Virus record (IMG/VR): IMGVR_UViG_3300047469_000197
Span: 31,131 to 95,130 of that record
Reading direction: 5' to 3' (one strand)
Length of the DNA stretch: 64,000 bases
Origin: a virus
Part shown: one piece after another, positions 50,756-58,393 of the stretch
How positions within the stretch are numbered: position 1 is the first letter of the stretch
Layout: the number at the start of each line of letters is the position of its first letter
Program-made: the position numbers and the translations under genes
The notes under the pieces: model-generated
What the model was told of the DNA's origin: nothing
The model's database searches: none
What the model saw: the letters and a program-made list of their open reading frames with translations, nothing else

Positions 50756-50998
50756 TTGGAAAACCAGCATCGCCTTATCAAGAAGTATCGCGAGCTCAGC
50801 CAGGCCGAGATTGACCTTATGAACGAATCGGAGGAGTTGGAGCAGATCGTTCTCGACTTCATCAACCGCGTGAAAAAGGTTAATGCCGATCAGGTTGTGG
50901 AAATAGATATGCGCTGGCTCAGCATTGGCCTGACGAACATCGAGCAGGGCTTTATGGCCGTCTCACGCTCTATCGCAAAACCAGGCAACGCAGAATAA
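50756..50998 (+). CDS. acb2: Acb2-like cyclic-oligonucleotide sponge (anti-CBASS)
   Basis: 80 aa. Acb2/Tad1-hairpin proteins form hexamers that trap cyclic di- and trinucleotide signals and so blind CBASS and some Thoeris defences. The family pattern is clear: ENQHRLIKKYRELSQAEIDL, then MNESEEL, a second helix, then RWLSIGLTNIEQGFMAVSRS and IAKP. I chose TTG 50756 because GGAGA lies 5 bases upstream and homologues start MENQH; an ATG at 50744 is the alternative. It precedes repL in one operon, so it should be made early in lytic growth. Confidence 0.85.
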   Translation: MENQHRLIKKYRELSQAEIDLMNESEELEQIVLDFINRVKKVNADQVVEIDMRWLSIGLTNIEQGFMAVSRSIAKPGNAE

Positions 50999-51001
50999 GG
51001 A

Positions 51002-51026
51002 AAGGCCACCTTTGGGGGGTGGCCTT
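51002..51026 (+). terminator. Hairpin between acb2 and repL
   Basis: AAGGCCACC/GGTGGCCTT, 9-bp stem; followed by few T. Likely an attenuator or RNA-processing hairpin rather than a full stop. Confidence 0.5.
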
Positions 51027-51041
51027 GAACAGGTAAATGCA

Positions 51042-51974
51042 ATGAATTTAACGTGTACGAATATACAGCAGAAAGGTGCTTCCTTCAAGGAAAACGGGGA
51101 TTTAAACAGCTTCGGGCTTCGGCGCGCGGTGGATTTAATAGCCAACGAAAACCTGCCCAGAGCAGCACGCACGATCTTATCGATGGTATGTCCAGTTGCC
51201 GCCAGTACGTCAGCTTATAAGATCACCAAATCACGCCGCCGCATGGCTGATGAGTGTGGTGCAACCGAGGCGACAATCCGCCGCAATCTTAAAAAAGCGG
51301 TTGATGCCGGCATTCTCATTAGCACTCTGATTTTTGATAAATCCGAGAATGGTCGCGGCCAGATGCCGACTGAATACCAGTTCACATCACAGTTTATTGA
51401 AGCTGCAAAATCACTGTGTATGACACTGGATAAAGCCCGTGATGGCATCACCGCGGCTAAAACTTTGTTCGCAAAAACCCTTCATACCATCCGCAATATT
51501 TTTTGTGGCAAGAGCACCCCCCGATCAGAACTACCTGCCACCCCAGATCAATCTGATCGACAAGAATTAGTATCTTTTGACTTAAAGAATTCAAAAGAGG
51601 TTCCAGCTAGCGCTGAAAAAGTTTCTGTTGTTAAAAATGTAAAAGCCTGGGCTGAGGCCAAGCATGAGCGTGCTACGACGCAAGCTAATGACTATGCCGA
51701 ACGTCAGGATCTGGCACTTGCAAAACGCAGTGCCGAACGTGAACAGCTGGATAAGCTGGTAAGGCGGCGTGCATTTACCACTGGAGCAGCCGTTAAGCGC
51801 CAGAGCACGTCCACCAGCCACAATGAGACACGCTTTGATGAAGCAAACAGGCTTCACGATGAATCGATGCGGATAGCAGCCCAAAAGGCCGCTGAATCCA
51901 AAGCCCGTGGGTTCTCCCCGGCATCCATTTTGGCGAAGCACTTCCCTCACCGTAAATCTTCTAACCAGGAATGA
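51042..51974 (+). CDS. repL: RepL-like lytic replication initiator
   Basis: 310 aa from ATG 51042. A winged helix-turn-helix fills residues ~30-110 (LPRAARTILSMVCPVAASTS, SRRRMADECGATEATIRRNL, KKAVDAGILISTLIFD). The second half is helical, charged and repetitive. In P1, RepL starts lytic replication from oriL, which lies inside the repL gene. The middle of this gene (about 51440-51630) is AT-richer and contains a TTAGTAT motif, a plausible oriL location. Identity with P1 RepL is modest by eye, so the name is provisional. Confidence 0.65.
   Translation: MNLTCTNIQQKGASFKENGDLNSFGLRRAVDLIANENLPRAARTILSMVCPVAASTSAYKITKSRRRMADECGATEATIRRNLKKAVDAGILISTLIFDKSENGRGQMPTEYQFTSQFIEAAKSLCMTLDKARDGITAAKTLFAKTLHTIRNIFCGKSTPRSELPATPDQSDRQELVSFDLKNSKEVPASAEKVSVVKNVKAWAEAKHERATTQANDYAERQDLALAKRSAEREQLDKLVRRRAFTTGAAVKRQSTSTSHNETRFDEANRLHDESMRIAAQKAAESKARGFSPASILAKHFPHRKSSNQE
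51563..51581 (+). promoter_or_regulatory. Operator-like TTAGTAT motif, copy 16
   Basis: AGAATTAGTATCTTTTGAC, inside the repL-like coding sequence; nearly the same flanks as copy 2. Confidence 0.5.
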
Positions 51975-51978
51975 AGAC

Positions 51979-52557
51979 ATGACACAGCAAGCGACTCAGC
52001 AGCAACGTTCTTTCCGCCCGAAGGGTGGCAACCCGATGGCTAACACCGGCCCGAAACCAACTAAAAAGCAGATCCAGGAAAGTTTTAAGCCACAAGGTAG
52101 TACGGCCACGCGCAAGAAGAATCGCAGTCAGCGCCGCCTGGTTGAAGAGTTATTCCCTCAGCTGTTCGTGAACGGCTACCCGTTACCGATGAAAAGCGGC
52201 ATCAAAGACGACATGCTCGCGCAGATTGTGCGCCGTGGATTGGATATCTCTGAAGAGCGCTTGCAGGCGGCGCTGCGTGCTTGCTGTGCATCACTGGTAT
52301 ACAAAACGCGTCTGTTCACTTTCCGTTTCCGACGCGATCTGAACGGTCAGGCAGTTGAGACGATTAGCAAAGAGGATCGCGCGCACGCGTGGCAAGGGCT
52401 CACCGAATACCGGAAGCAGCATAAGTTACCGGCGATCCGCCCTTCATGGTTCCTCGGTGTCCGCAAAAAGGGACCAAATAAAGGTCGCAGCAAACCTCTG
52501 CGTGGCATGACAACTCAGAAAAACCAAAAGGTCATTATTCCACCAAAAAGCCGTTAA
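51979..52557 (+). CDS. ProQ/FinO-family RNA chaperone
   Basis: 192 aa from ATG 51979 (MTQQATQQQRSFRPKG); AGGA upstream. A basic N-terminal tail (FRPKGGNPMANTGPKPTKKQ) leads into the ProQ/FinO domain: RRLVEELFPQLFVNGYPLPM, KSGIKDDMLAQI, then LQAALRACCASLVYKTRL with the CASLxY-type core. Such proteins bind hairpin-plus-tail RNAs and, on plasmids and phages, often control a neighbouring antisense RNA. The structured region just downstream could supply its RNA. Confidence 0.88.
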   Translation: MTQQATQQQRSFRPKGGNPMANTGPKPTKKQIQESFKPQGSTATRKKNRSQRRLVEELFPQLFVNGYPLPMKSGIKDDMLAQIVRRGLDISEERLQAALRACCASLVYKTRLFTFRFRRDLNGQAVETISKEDRAHAWQGLTEYRKQHKLPAIRPSWFLGVRKKGPNKGRSKPLRGMTTQKNQKVIIPPKSR

Positions 52558-53300
52558 CCTATATACCGTGTGGTTGACCAGTGTTTTTCCAACACTTAGA
52601 CTGCGAAAACATTGCATGAGTCACATATGAATGTAACGTTCAAATCCTGCTAGTCGGTGTGATGATCGAAGTGCCCTTTAAGCTAAAGGGTTAGATATTA
52701 TCGTGTTGGCTATGATCGTCTTAACAAAGTTTACAGTTCCGCGAGATCCTTGGAACTCAGAACGTGTTAATCTCTTACCCACTGTCTGAAGCAAAATTCA
52801 GGCACAAAAAAACCGCCTCATTGGGCGGTTAATTTGTGATTCGCGAACGTTTGCAGGCGTCCGTTAATCATAGAGTTATTAGTTTTTAGTCCAATAACTC
52901 CAACTGTTCGTGTGTCTGTCGCAACAGCGCACAAGCAGCGTCTCAATGAACAATATAACCTTGCAACCCGACAAAAACAACGAAAAAAGTTCCTTGAAAT
53001 ATGTGGTTCTGCAAGGAATTTAGGGCATCAATTAGGGTGCGTGTTCATAAACATATTCATATTAATCAGTATATTGATTGATGTTTTACAGATCCGGATC
53101 TATGCGAATTAGGATCCACTCTGCACTTTCGGTATTATGTTTTTGGGGCCGTCCACCAGTTTTGCAGCTGGTCATCGGGCTTTAGGGAAACGGAAATATA
53201 GCCCCCGCGAAGCACAAGCAGCGTCTCGCAAGCTTGTTTGTCAACTGGCCTATCCGATGGGGTTTAGTTGAATAGCGGATCTCTATAGGGGGATCGCACA
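52558..53300. other. Structured non-coding region downstream of proQ-like gene
   Basis: 743 bases without a convincing gene. Hairpins: AGTGTT/AACACT (52580-52596), CCCTTT/AAAGGG (52674-52690), GTTCC/GGAAC (about 52736-52756), then the terminator at 52803-52830. A 15-mer CACAAGCAGCGTCTC occurs twice (about 52928 and 53213). A 66-codon frame at 52912 lacks a ribosome site. Confidence 0.5.
52803..52830 (-). terminator. Terminator, stronger on the minus strand
   Basis: AACCGCC/GGCGGTT; the T run is on the minus strand, with a weaker AATTT on the plus strand. A minus-strand RNA may end here. Confidence 0.65.
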
Positions 53301-53429
53301 ATGAAAACACGAAGTGGCTTGATGATTACGTTGTTCGTTGCTCTGGTGATTCAGTCTGTAAGCGGCGGTGAAGGGTGGCAAGTTAACACCCCCATCAACG
53401 TTAACGTGACTGTCTACCAGTACAAGTAG
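53301..53429 (+). CDS. Small secreted peptide gene
   Basis: 42 aa: MKTRSGLMITLFVALVIQ, then SVSGGEGWQVNTPINV and a short tail NVTVYQYK. The first ~20 residues are a classic signal peptide ending near VSG. GGGGG lies 6-8 bases before the ATG, and a terminator follows 10 bp after the stop, giving a complete expression unit. Function unknown; a secreted or periplasmic peptide. Confidence 0.55.
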   Translation: MKTRSGLMITLFVALVIQSVSGGEGWQVNTPINVNVTVYQYK

Positions 53430-53439
53430 CGCTAAAGAT

Positions 53440-53466
53440 ACCGCCGCCAGTTTGGGGCGGTTTTCT
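53440..53466 (+). terminator. Rho-independent terminator
   Basis: ACCGCC/GGCGGT with TTTT behind it, after the 42-aa gene. Confidence 0.7.
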
Positions 53467-53489
53467 CATTCTGGCTTCCTGCCACCTAC

Positions 53490-53773
53490 AAATATGTGTC
53501 ACAACATGCATTCATTGCTGGCCGATGTTCACCCCGCGCAAAACATGTGTCACAGCATGCAATCCAATGGGAAATATGTGTCGCAACATGCTCAAGTGCA
53601 TGCTGGCACACAGGTTTGCTTAAAAAACTCCCGGCAAAGGTTAAATCCTGCCCTACCATGCATGAGTTAACACATCTTTTCATACCAAAAGCATGTTCAA
53701 ACACATGTTTTATACCGCTACACCATGCCAGAACACATATTTAGTTTGTGATGCATATCACGACACATATTTT
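53490..53773. repeat. Distal iteron array downstream of rep
   Basis: About eight copies of a degenerate ~20-bp unit, best form AAATATGTGTCACAACATGC. Three point one way (53490, 53541, 53572) and about five the other (53597, 53661, 53691, 53723, 53753). This two-orientation array at the 3' end of rep is typical of RepFIB-type copy-control iterons. Confidence 0.75.
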
Positions 53774-54636
53774 CAATCTAACGCTTTGAGTTTCTTGTTT
53801 CTTTTGTGAATGATGACATAGTTTTCCTGCCCTTTTTTGGTCACGGAATACTCAATATACTGAATGTCAGCCATAGCTTTAAGGGCTGCTTTAATGAGCC
53901 GATTCTGTTCAAAAACAGCAGACGTCAGCAACAGGCGCTCTCGTATCCTGGTGAAGGAGATAGGCGCAGGATTATCAGGAAGGCTGGCGATGTAGGTATA
54001 CAGAGTTTGCGCGACCTCCTTCCCTTTGAGCTCATTGTAAGGGTGCTTACGCAATAAGATCGTATAGTCGATTTTATATAGCTCCCAAAGCCTTTCATCA
54101 GCCTCAAGCGTCACTGAATCATCGCTACGGTCCATGATGGCTGTTTTAAGCAATTGGGTGAAAAACATTTTGTCGCCATCTTTGCGTTTAAACTGCACAA
54201 CCTTCGTACCCAGCTTTGCCAACGAGTCGAAGATCTGGTTTCTCAAACGATGGTTTATCTGCCGGGACTCATAACAACAAAGGTGAGCAAACTCTTTGAA
54301 AGGGAGTGTGATCTTGTTCGTAGACAGGCCGTGCTTACTGAATGCACCAATAACCCCCATCCAGACGCTGAAATCAGTTGTGATGTTAAGGCGCTCACCG
54401 CGTATCTGAATGTCGTCGTACCCTTCCTTCCGGGCAAAGCCAAGTGAGGAAAATGGTGCTGAAACATCAATGATATGCTCTGAGCCCTTTTTGATAGAGC
54501 GGCTATTCGGGACGAATACGCCTAATCGCAAGAGTATGGCCGGTTGGATCGATGAGTTCTGAGTAACTGTTAATTGCTTGTGGGCTTCATCACCCTCAAT
54601 AATCAACGAATCATTAAAGAAAACCTTTTCGCTCAA
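53773..54636 (-). CDS. repA: RepFIB-like plasmid replication initiator
   Basis: 287 aa from a TTG at 54636 with GAGGG 6 bases upstream; the frame is open to 54708 but would run into an iteron. Family blocks: PAILLRLGVFVPNSRSIKKG, GYDDIQIRGERLNITTDF, VWMGVIGAFSKHGLSTNKIT, LWELYKIDYTILLRKHPYNE, EVAQTLYTYIASLPDNPAPI and a final wing IEYSVTKKGQENYVIIHKRN. These are the two winged-helix domains that bind iterons. Flanked by iterons on both sides. P1 uses a different RepA lineage. Confidence 0.88.
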   Translation of the reverse strand: MSEKVFFNDSLIIEGDEAHKQLTVTQNSSIQPAILLRLGVFVPNSRSIKKGSEHIIDVSAPFSSLGFARKEGYDDIQIRGERLNITTDFSVWMGVIGAFSKHGLSTNKITLPFKEFAHLCCYESRQINHRLRNQIFDSLAKLGTKVVQFKRKDGDKMFFTQLLKTAIMDRSDDSVTLEADERLWELYKIDYTILLRKHPYNELKGKEVAQTLYTYIASLPDNPAPISFTRIRERLLLTSAVFEQNRLIKAALKAMADIQYIEYSVTKKGQENYVIIHKRNKKLKALD

Positions 54637-54690
54637 TGTATTACCCTCAATAGTCACCCACGATCCCGCCTTGTGGATGAAAATATGCGT

Positions 54691-54800
54691 TTGCATGTTA
54701 TGACACATGTTTAAGCATGTTATGACACATAAATATCATGCTGTCACACATGTTTTGCATGCTGTGACACATGTTTTACATGTTATGACACATGCAAAAG
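54691..54800. repeat. Proximal iteron array at origin
   Basis: Five direct repeats of a 21-22 bp unit (best GCATGTTATGACACATGTTT). Their CATG starts are at 54694, 54716, 54737, 54758 and 54779, i.e. two helical turns apart. They lie directly upstream of rep, where initiator binding would both fire the origin and repress rep. Confidence 0.85.
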
Positions 54801-54837
54801 CTCTGAGAGGCGCACCAGCTCTGGGCTGCGAGCCAGG

Positions 54838-54912
54838 GGGATCTGTTTGGATCTGTTATAGGATCTACTCAGGATCTATTTATTGGATCTACTTAGGGGA
54901 TATGTGGATAAC
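54838..54912. other. Origin opening region: five GGATCT repeats and DnaA box
   Basis: GATC occurs five times in 50 bases (54840, 54850, 54862, 54873, 54886), each within GGATCT, and the consensus DnaA box TGTGGATAA is at 54903-54911. P1 oriR has the same order of iterons, GATC repeats and DnaA boxes. Dam methylation should influence firing. Confidence 0.8.
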
Positions 54913-54973
54913 TTTCGAATGGAATAGCGCAGAAGTGTTTGAGAACGCCGCATATTTCAGCGGCGGAAGTTGC

Positions 54974-55459
54974 TTAGCTTGTCAGTTTACCACCAAAGTC
55001 CTGGTATGCCTTAAGCAGCTTGTTGATGTCATGTGCATGCTGGCCATAGTCGTTACCCGGTAGGCTTGCCCAGATGTTGGAACACGCCTCAATTGCCGCA
55101 GTAATGTTGCCAGCCTCAATAAGCGGCAATGCCCTCCGCTCTTTCAAGATCTGATCACACAACTTTTCCTGACTGGCCACCGAGAAGTCTGGCAAAGCCA
55201 GCTGCTTTTTGTAAGCGGGCCAAAACTTGAAAAGCTGCTGATATCCACCGGATGCAGTCGAGCGCTGCCCTGCTTTGTTGAATACCTTACCCAAACGGCC
55301 ATTGGCGAACGGGTGATCACTAAAATCTGTGAACACTTCAAGCTTGCCATCGGAACCAGTCACGATAACGTCATAGCCGCCGTTCTTGGTCAATGGATGA
55401 TTTAACGTGCCTTCAGAAAAACGCAGCATTTTTTTGAACGCCAGAAGATTTGAACTCAT
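54974..55459 (-). CDS. Lambda R-type endolysin (lytic transglycosylase)
   Basis: 161 aa, starting MSSNLLAFKKMLRFSEGT; GAGG upstream. Matches the lambda R family along its length: LRFSEGTLNHP with the catalytic glutamate, GGYDVIVTGSDGKLEVFTDF, SDHPFANGRL, SGGYQQLFKFWPAYKKQLAL, IKERRALP-type KERRALPLIEAGNITAA and CSNIWASLPGNDYGQ. Cleaves peptidoglycan to 1,6-anhydro products. No SAR signal, so it needs the LydA-type holin. P1 itself carries an unrelated T4-type Lyz. Confidence 0.92.
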   Translation of the reverse strand: MSSNLLAFKKMLRFSEGTLNHPLTKNGGYDVIVTGSDGKLEVFTDFSDHPFANGRLGKVFNKAGQRSTASGGYQQLFKFWPAYKKQLALPDFSVASQEKLCDQILKERRALPLIEAGNITAAIEACSNIWASLPGNDYGQHAHDINKLLKAYQDFGGKLTS

Positions 55460-55523
55460 AGCCCACCTCAGATGTAACTTTCAATAGAATCAGGGGTGAA
55501 CATCTGTAGAATTTTTTGCATGT

Positions 55524-55550
55524 AAAGGACTCTCCGGAGTCCTTTTTCTT
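55524..55550 (+). terminator. Hairpin with T run, plus direction
   Basis: AAAGGACTC/GAGTCCTTT with TCCG loop and TTTTTCTTT behind it, in the divergent region before the 108-aa gene; may act as an attenuator. Confidence 0.6.
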
Positions 55551-55665
55551 TGGCAATATTATCCGAAGTTGCATTTGCCAATGTCGAAATCCATTGCACA
55601 GCTTTTTGCACGCGTTTACTGTAATTACGCAAAAAAAACAGCAGCATATAAAAAGGGATCTGACA

Positions 55666-55992
55666 TTGAAAAAGACACTCGCGGCACTTCTTGGCGTGGC
55701 CCTCTCATTCACAGCTACCGCACAAACCGCAGCAAGCTTCCTGGAAGGCTCTCACTTGGTAGCAAAGAACACTAATGGCGCATCGGCTATCATCATGATT
55801 CAAGCGTGCCAGGCGAACCGTAAGGGCATTTCTGCATATGACTTCGCTCAGGCTGCTTATAAGCATTACAAGCCTTACGGATGGTCAAAGGCGCAATTTG
55901 ACCGCCTGATAGATCCCGCTTATGACTTCTCAGAACAGGCTAAGGGATCGGATTGTGACCAGCTGGCCATAAACCTGATTGAAGGGCTTTAA
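55666..55992 (+). CDS. Secreted/periplasmic protein of unknown function
   Basis: 108 aa from TTG 55666 (MKKTLAALLGVALSFTATAQ), with AAGGGA upstream. Signal peptide with probable cleavage at TATAQ/TAAS. The mature part has two cysteines (IQACQANRKG, GSDCDQLA) that may form a disulphide. The larger ATG frame from 55516 passes through a hairpin and is not credible. Lies beside the endolysin; a lysis or host-exclusion role is only a guess. Confidence 0.65.
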   Translation: MKKTLAALLGVALSFTATAQTAASFLEGSHLVAKNTNGASAIIMIQACQANRKGISAYDFAQAAYKHYKPYGWSKAQFDRLIDPAYDFSEQAKGSDCDQLAINLIEGL

Positions 55993-56005
55993 TCGGGGAA
56001 AAAGT

Positions 56006-56031
56006 AAGGCGGCATAAGCCGCCTTTTTTAT
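56006..56031. terminator. Terminator between convergent genes
   Basis: AGGCGGC/GCCGCCT with ATAA loop and a T run on the plus strand; usable for both converging transcripts. Confidence 0.75.
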
Positions 56032-56357
56032 GACTGTTCGCCTTGCGCGAAACGTTCATCGGTATCCTGCTCAATCGCCGCCAGCTCATCCTGCCAGTCC
56101 TGCGGCACACCGCTAACCTCAATCGAATAGATTTTCATAACGTTCAGCACCTCATAAGGTGCACACACGTTATTCTTCAGAGGGTAGATCCCCTGAGCAG
56201 CGCCCTCTGCGGTTAGGGTAATGTTCCAGAAAAGCACCTGAATATCCTGCAGCGAGAAATCCCCGGCCACCGTCATTTCGCACGGCTCTGTCACTTCATC
56301 ACCCGCAAAGGCAATCGTGCCACGCTGTTCGCCTTTACTTAGTTGAACGGTTATCAC
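56028..56357 (-). CDS. Hypothetical protein, last gene of Dar operon
   Basis: 109 aa from GTG 56357, whose GTGA overlaps the upstream stop; the in-frame codon at 56387 is less likely. Beta-rich (ITVQLSKGEQRGTIAFAGDE, VLFWNITLTAEGAAQ), acidic tail. It may be a small structural or internal head protein, judged by its operon. Confidence 0.6.
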   Translation of the reverse strand: MITVQLSKGEQRGTIAFAGDEVTEPCEMTVAGDFSLQDIQVLFWNITLTAEGAAQGIYPLKNNVCAPYEVLNVMKIYSIEVSGVPQDWQDELAAIEQDTDERFAQGEQS

Positions 56358-57970
56358 AATCCATGCACTCCCTTCAGGAAACCACAAACGAGCTGGAGCA
56401 GCTGGTCATCATTGAGCAACGACACCGCGCCCGCTTCACTGTTAGCAAGATACTCAAATGCTGATGAGAAAACTTCAGTCGCATAGGCTGCGTGAGTATC
56501 CCGTGAGTTTTTTGCAGCATACACCTTACCAACATACGGTGACGAGAGGGCGTCAGTGATACCGACCTCATCATCAGAATAGTTGCTGTAGTAAAACTTA
56601 TTTAGTGGCCTGATGGCCGTTCTGTCACCGCCAGCACGGCCTGTAAGATAGGATGTAGCCATTTTCAGCGCATCAGGATTGCTGTATTCAAAGTGATGCC
56701 CCACTTCATGCCACAATACTTTTTTGCCCCCGCGCGGGTTAAGCGCAATGACTTTCTTGGCCTGATGCGCAAATGACCGGCCACGATTAAGATCGATTGC
56801 TTTAAGGGTCTTGAGTTGCCCACCAGCCAGCTTGTAGACGGCTTTAAGATCATCAATAAATGCCCCGTCCCGCCCCTCGCGCTCGTTATATTCATTCATC
56901 AGTTTTTTGCTGATCTTAATCCCGCTCACCCACTCTGCGGCATCAGCATCACTCACTACGTCCGTGCTGAGCAGCTTCTCACGCATTTCATCAATAATCG
57001 GCGCGACTTTGCTGATTGGTGTGGCGATAAAATCTTTGAGCCATGAAGCAGCGCCTTTGCTGGTGATGTTGTTTTGCAGATAGTTCTGACAGCCGTTGAG
57101 CTCTGCCGCACTACCAAAACCGAACCGCCCATTAATCAGCGCATCAACAACTTTTTCATGGTTGCTGCCGAACTGCGTTTTTACGTTCAACCATTCCAGT
57201 GAGTCCGCATTAGCCACATCCAGCGTTTGAACCACCAGCTGCTTGGCTTCAGCCATCGCGGCTGAAACGGGAGTGGTCAACCCCTCAAGCATTGCCGCGC
57301 CATCGTGCTGCATCGGAGCGAGTTTCTGTCCCGCTTGTTCCTGCGTTAGGGTCGCTGCATTTACGCGATCGTCGCTGGTGGCCATCATCATAAAAATATT
57401 GGCGGCAGAGTTATTAAGCAGGTCGCCAGCGCGGTTTAGGATCATCATCACAACACCGCCTTTCAAGGATCCATCAGCTTCCTGAATGGACTTGACGATA
57501 GCCGATATTACGCGGGCGGCTGCATCGCGATCCTCAACCGTTTTAGCATCACGCCATGCCTGTATTGCAGGCCGAATGCGGAACAGATCACCGGACACGA
57601 ATATGAACTTCCAGGCACGTTCTGTGCCGAGATATACCCAGCTGAGGTTCAGCAACTTCGCTGCAGACACCGCGAAATCCATGAACATCATGGATGAGTT
57701 CATAAACATATTTTGTTTGGCTGACTTCAGGGTTTTCCCCATCAATGCGGTTGTCATGGCGGTGAAGGCCAGGATTTCCGTTTCACTGGGCTCAGCCTGC
57801 TGTAACAGTTTGCTGAGCTTGCTAAATATAAATCGCTCATCCCCGCCAATTGGCCCATCGCCCCAGAATCCGCCGATCGCTTCAGCGACTTCGCCGGCCG
57901 ACTGGCATCCGCCAATGATCGCCTTGGTTATCTTATTCGTTTTAGGCGCTTTGAGAGTCGTTTTAAGCAT
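56354..57970 (-). CDS. Dar-operon protein with HExxH metalloprotease motif
   Basis: 538 aa, starting MLKTTLKAPKTNKITK; AAAGAG upstream. Residues 1-350 are helical. The C-terminal part contains KKVLWHEVGHHFEYSNPDAL, with H421-E-V-G-H425, the gluzincin/metzincin-type zinc signature, preceded by VIALNPRGGK. It sits in the position of P1 darA/hdf, next to Ddr-like genes. If injected with DNA it could cleave a host defence protein or mature internal head proteins. The motif is seen directly; the role is inference. Confidence 0.75.
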   Translation of the reverse strand: MLKTTLKAPKTNKITKAIIGGCQSAGEVAEAIGGFWGDGPIGGDERFIFSKLSKLLQQAEPSETEILAFTAMTTALMGKTLKSAKQNMFMNSSMMFMDFAVSAAKLLNLSWVYLGTERAWKFIFVSGDLFRIRPAIQAWRDAKTVEDRDAAARVISAIVKSIQEADGSLKGGVVMMILNRAGDLLNNSAANIFMMMATSDDRVNAATLTQEQAGQKLAPMQHDGAAMLEGLTTPVSAAMAEAKQLVVQTLDVANADSLEWLNVKTQFGSNHEKVVDALINGRFGFGSAAELNGCQNYLQNNITSKGAASWLKDFIATPISKVAPIIDEMREKLLSTDVVSDADAAEWVSGIKISKKLMNEYNEREGRDGAFIDDLKAVYKLAGGQLKTLKAIDLNRGRSFAHQAKKVIALNPRGGKKVLWHEVGHHFEYSNPDALKMATSYLTGRAGGDRTAIRPLNKFYYSNYSDDEVGITDALSSPYVGKVYAAKNSRDTHAAYATEVFSSAFEYLANSEAGAVSLLNDDQLLQLVCGFLKGVHGL

Positions 57971-58021
57971 GTTTTACTCTTTAAGTGTACCTACGCCCTC
58001 CGGCGTAGGTGTTGGCGCGTC

Positions 58022-58393
58022 TCAGGCTGCTACAGCCGCCCTGTCGTTAACCCAAGTGATGGCTCCTGCTTTAACGTCATCCAGCGTCAGGTAAATTCCC
58101 ACATACTGATCCAGCGTGTTCAGCGTTGTGACAAACTCACTATCCTGTTGCGTGGTGAATTTACCCGCCAGGAAATCAGTAACGATTTCTGGCTGAACAT
58201 CAGCGGGTTTTGGAGGCTCAGGGTCAGCTGGTGGCGGCGAGACAGCCGCAGCGCCATAGCCGAGCTTGACCAATACCTCATCCACTTTGTCGCCAATATC
58301 GAGTAGGTCCAGCCCTTTGGCGGTTTTAGCCTGCTCCAGCAGGCTATCCAGTTCATCGCTCAGATCGAGCCGTTCTAATGCGGTTAAAGCCAT
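58022..58393 (-). CDS. Dar-operon protein (DdrA-like)
   Basis: 123 aa. Helical N-terminus (LERLDLSDELDSLLEQAKTA), a Pro-rich linker (VSPPPADPEPPKPADV) and a compact C-terminal domain (DFLAGKFTTQQDSEFVTTLN). Its start overlaps the stop of the 1118-aa gene. Size and place resemble the small Ddr protein of P1. Confidence 0.6.
   Translation of the reverse strand: MALTALERLDLSDELDSLLEQAKTAKGLDLLDIGDKVDEVLVKLGYGAAAVSPPPADPEPPKPADVQPEIVTDFLAGKFTTQQDSEFVTTLNTLDQYVGIYLTLDDVKAGAITWVNDRAAVAA

Noticed and set aside
52630-52660. Possible tRNA (GTTCAAATCC resembles a T-loop)
   Set aside because: The flanking bases do not pair as a T-stem and no acceptor or anticodon stem can be drawn.
52912-53112. 66-codon frame with a hydrophobic stretch
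   Set aside because: GTG start without a ribosome site, inside a structured region; low coding support.
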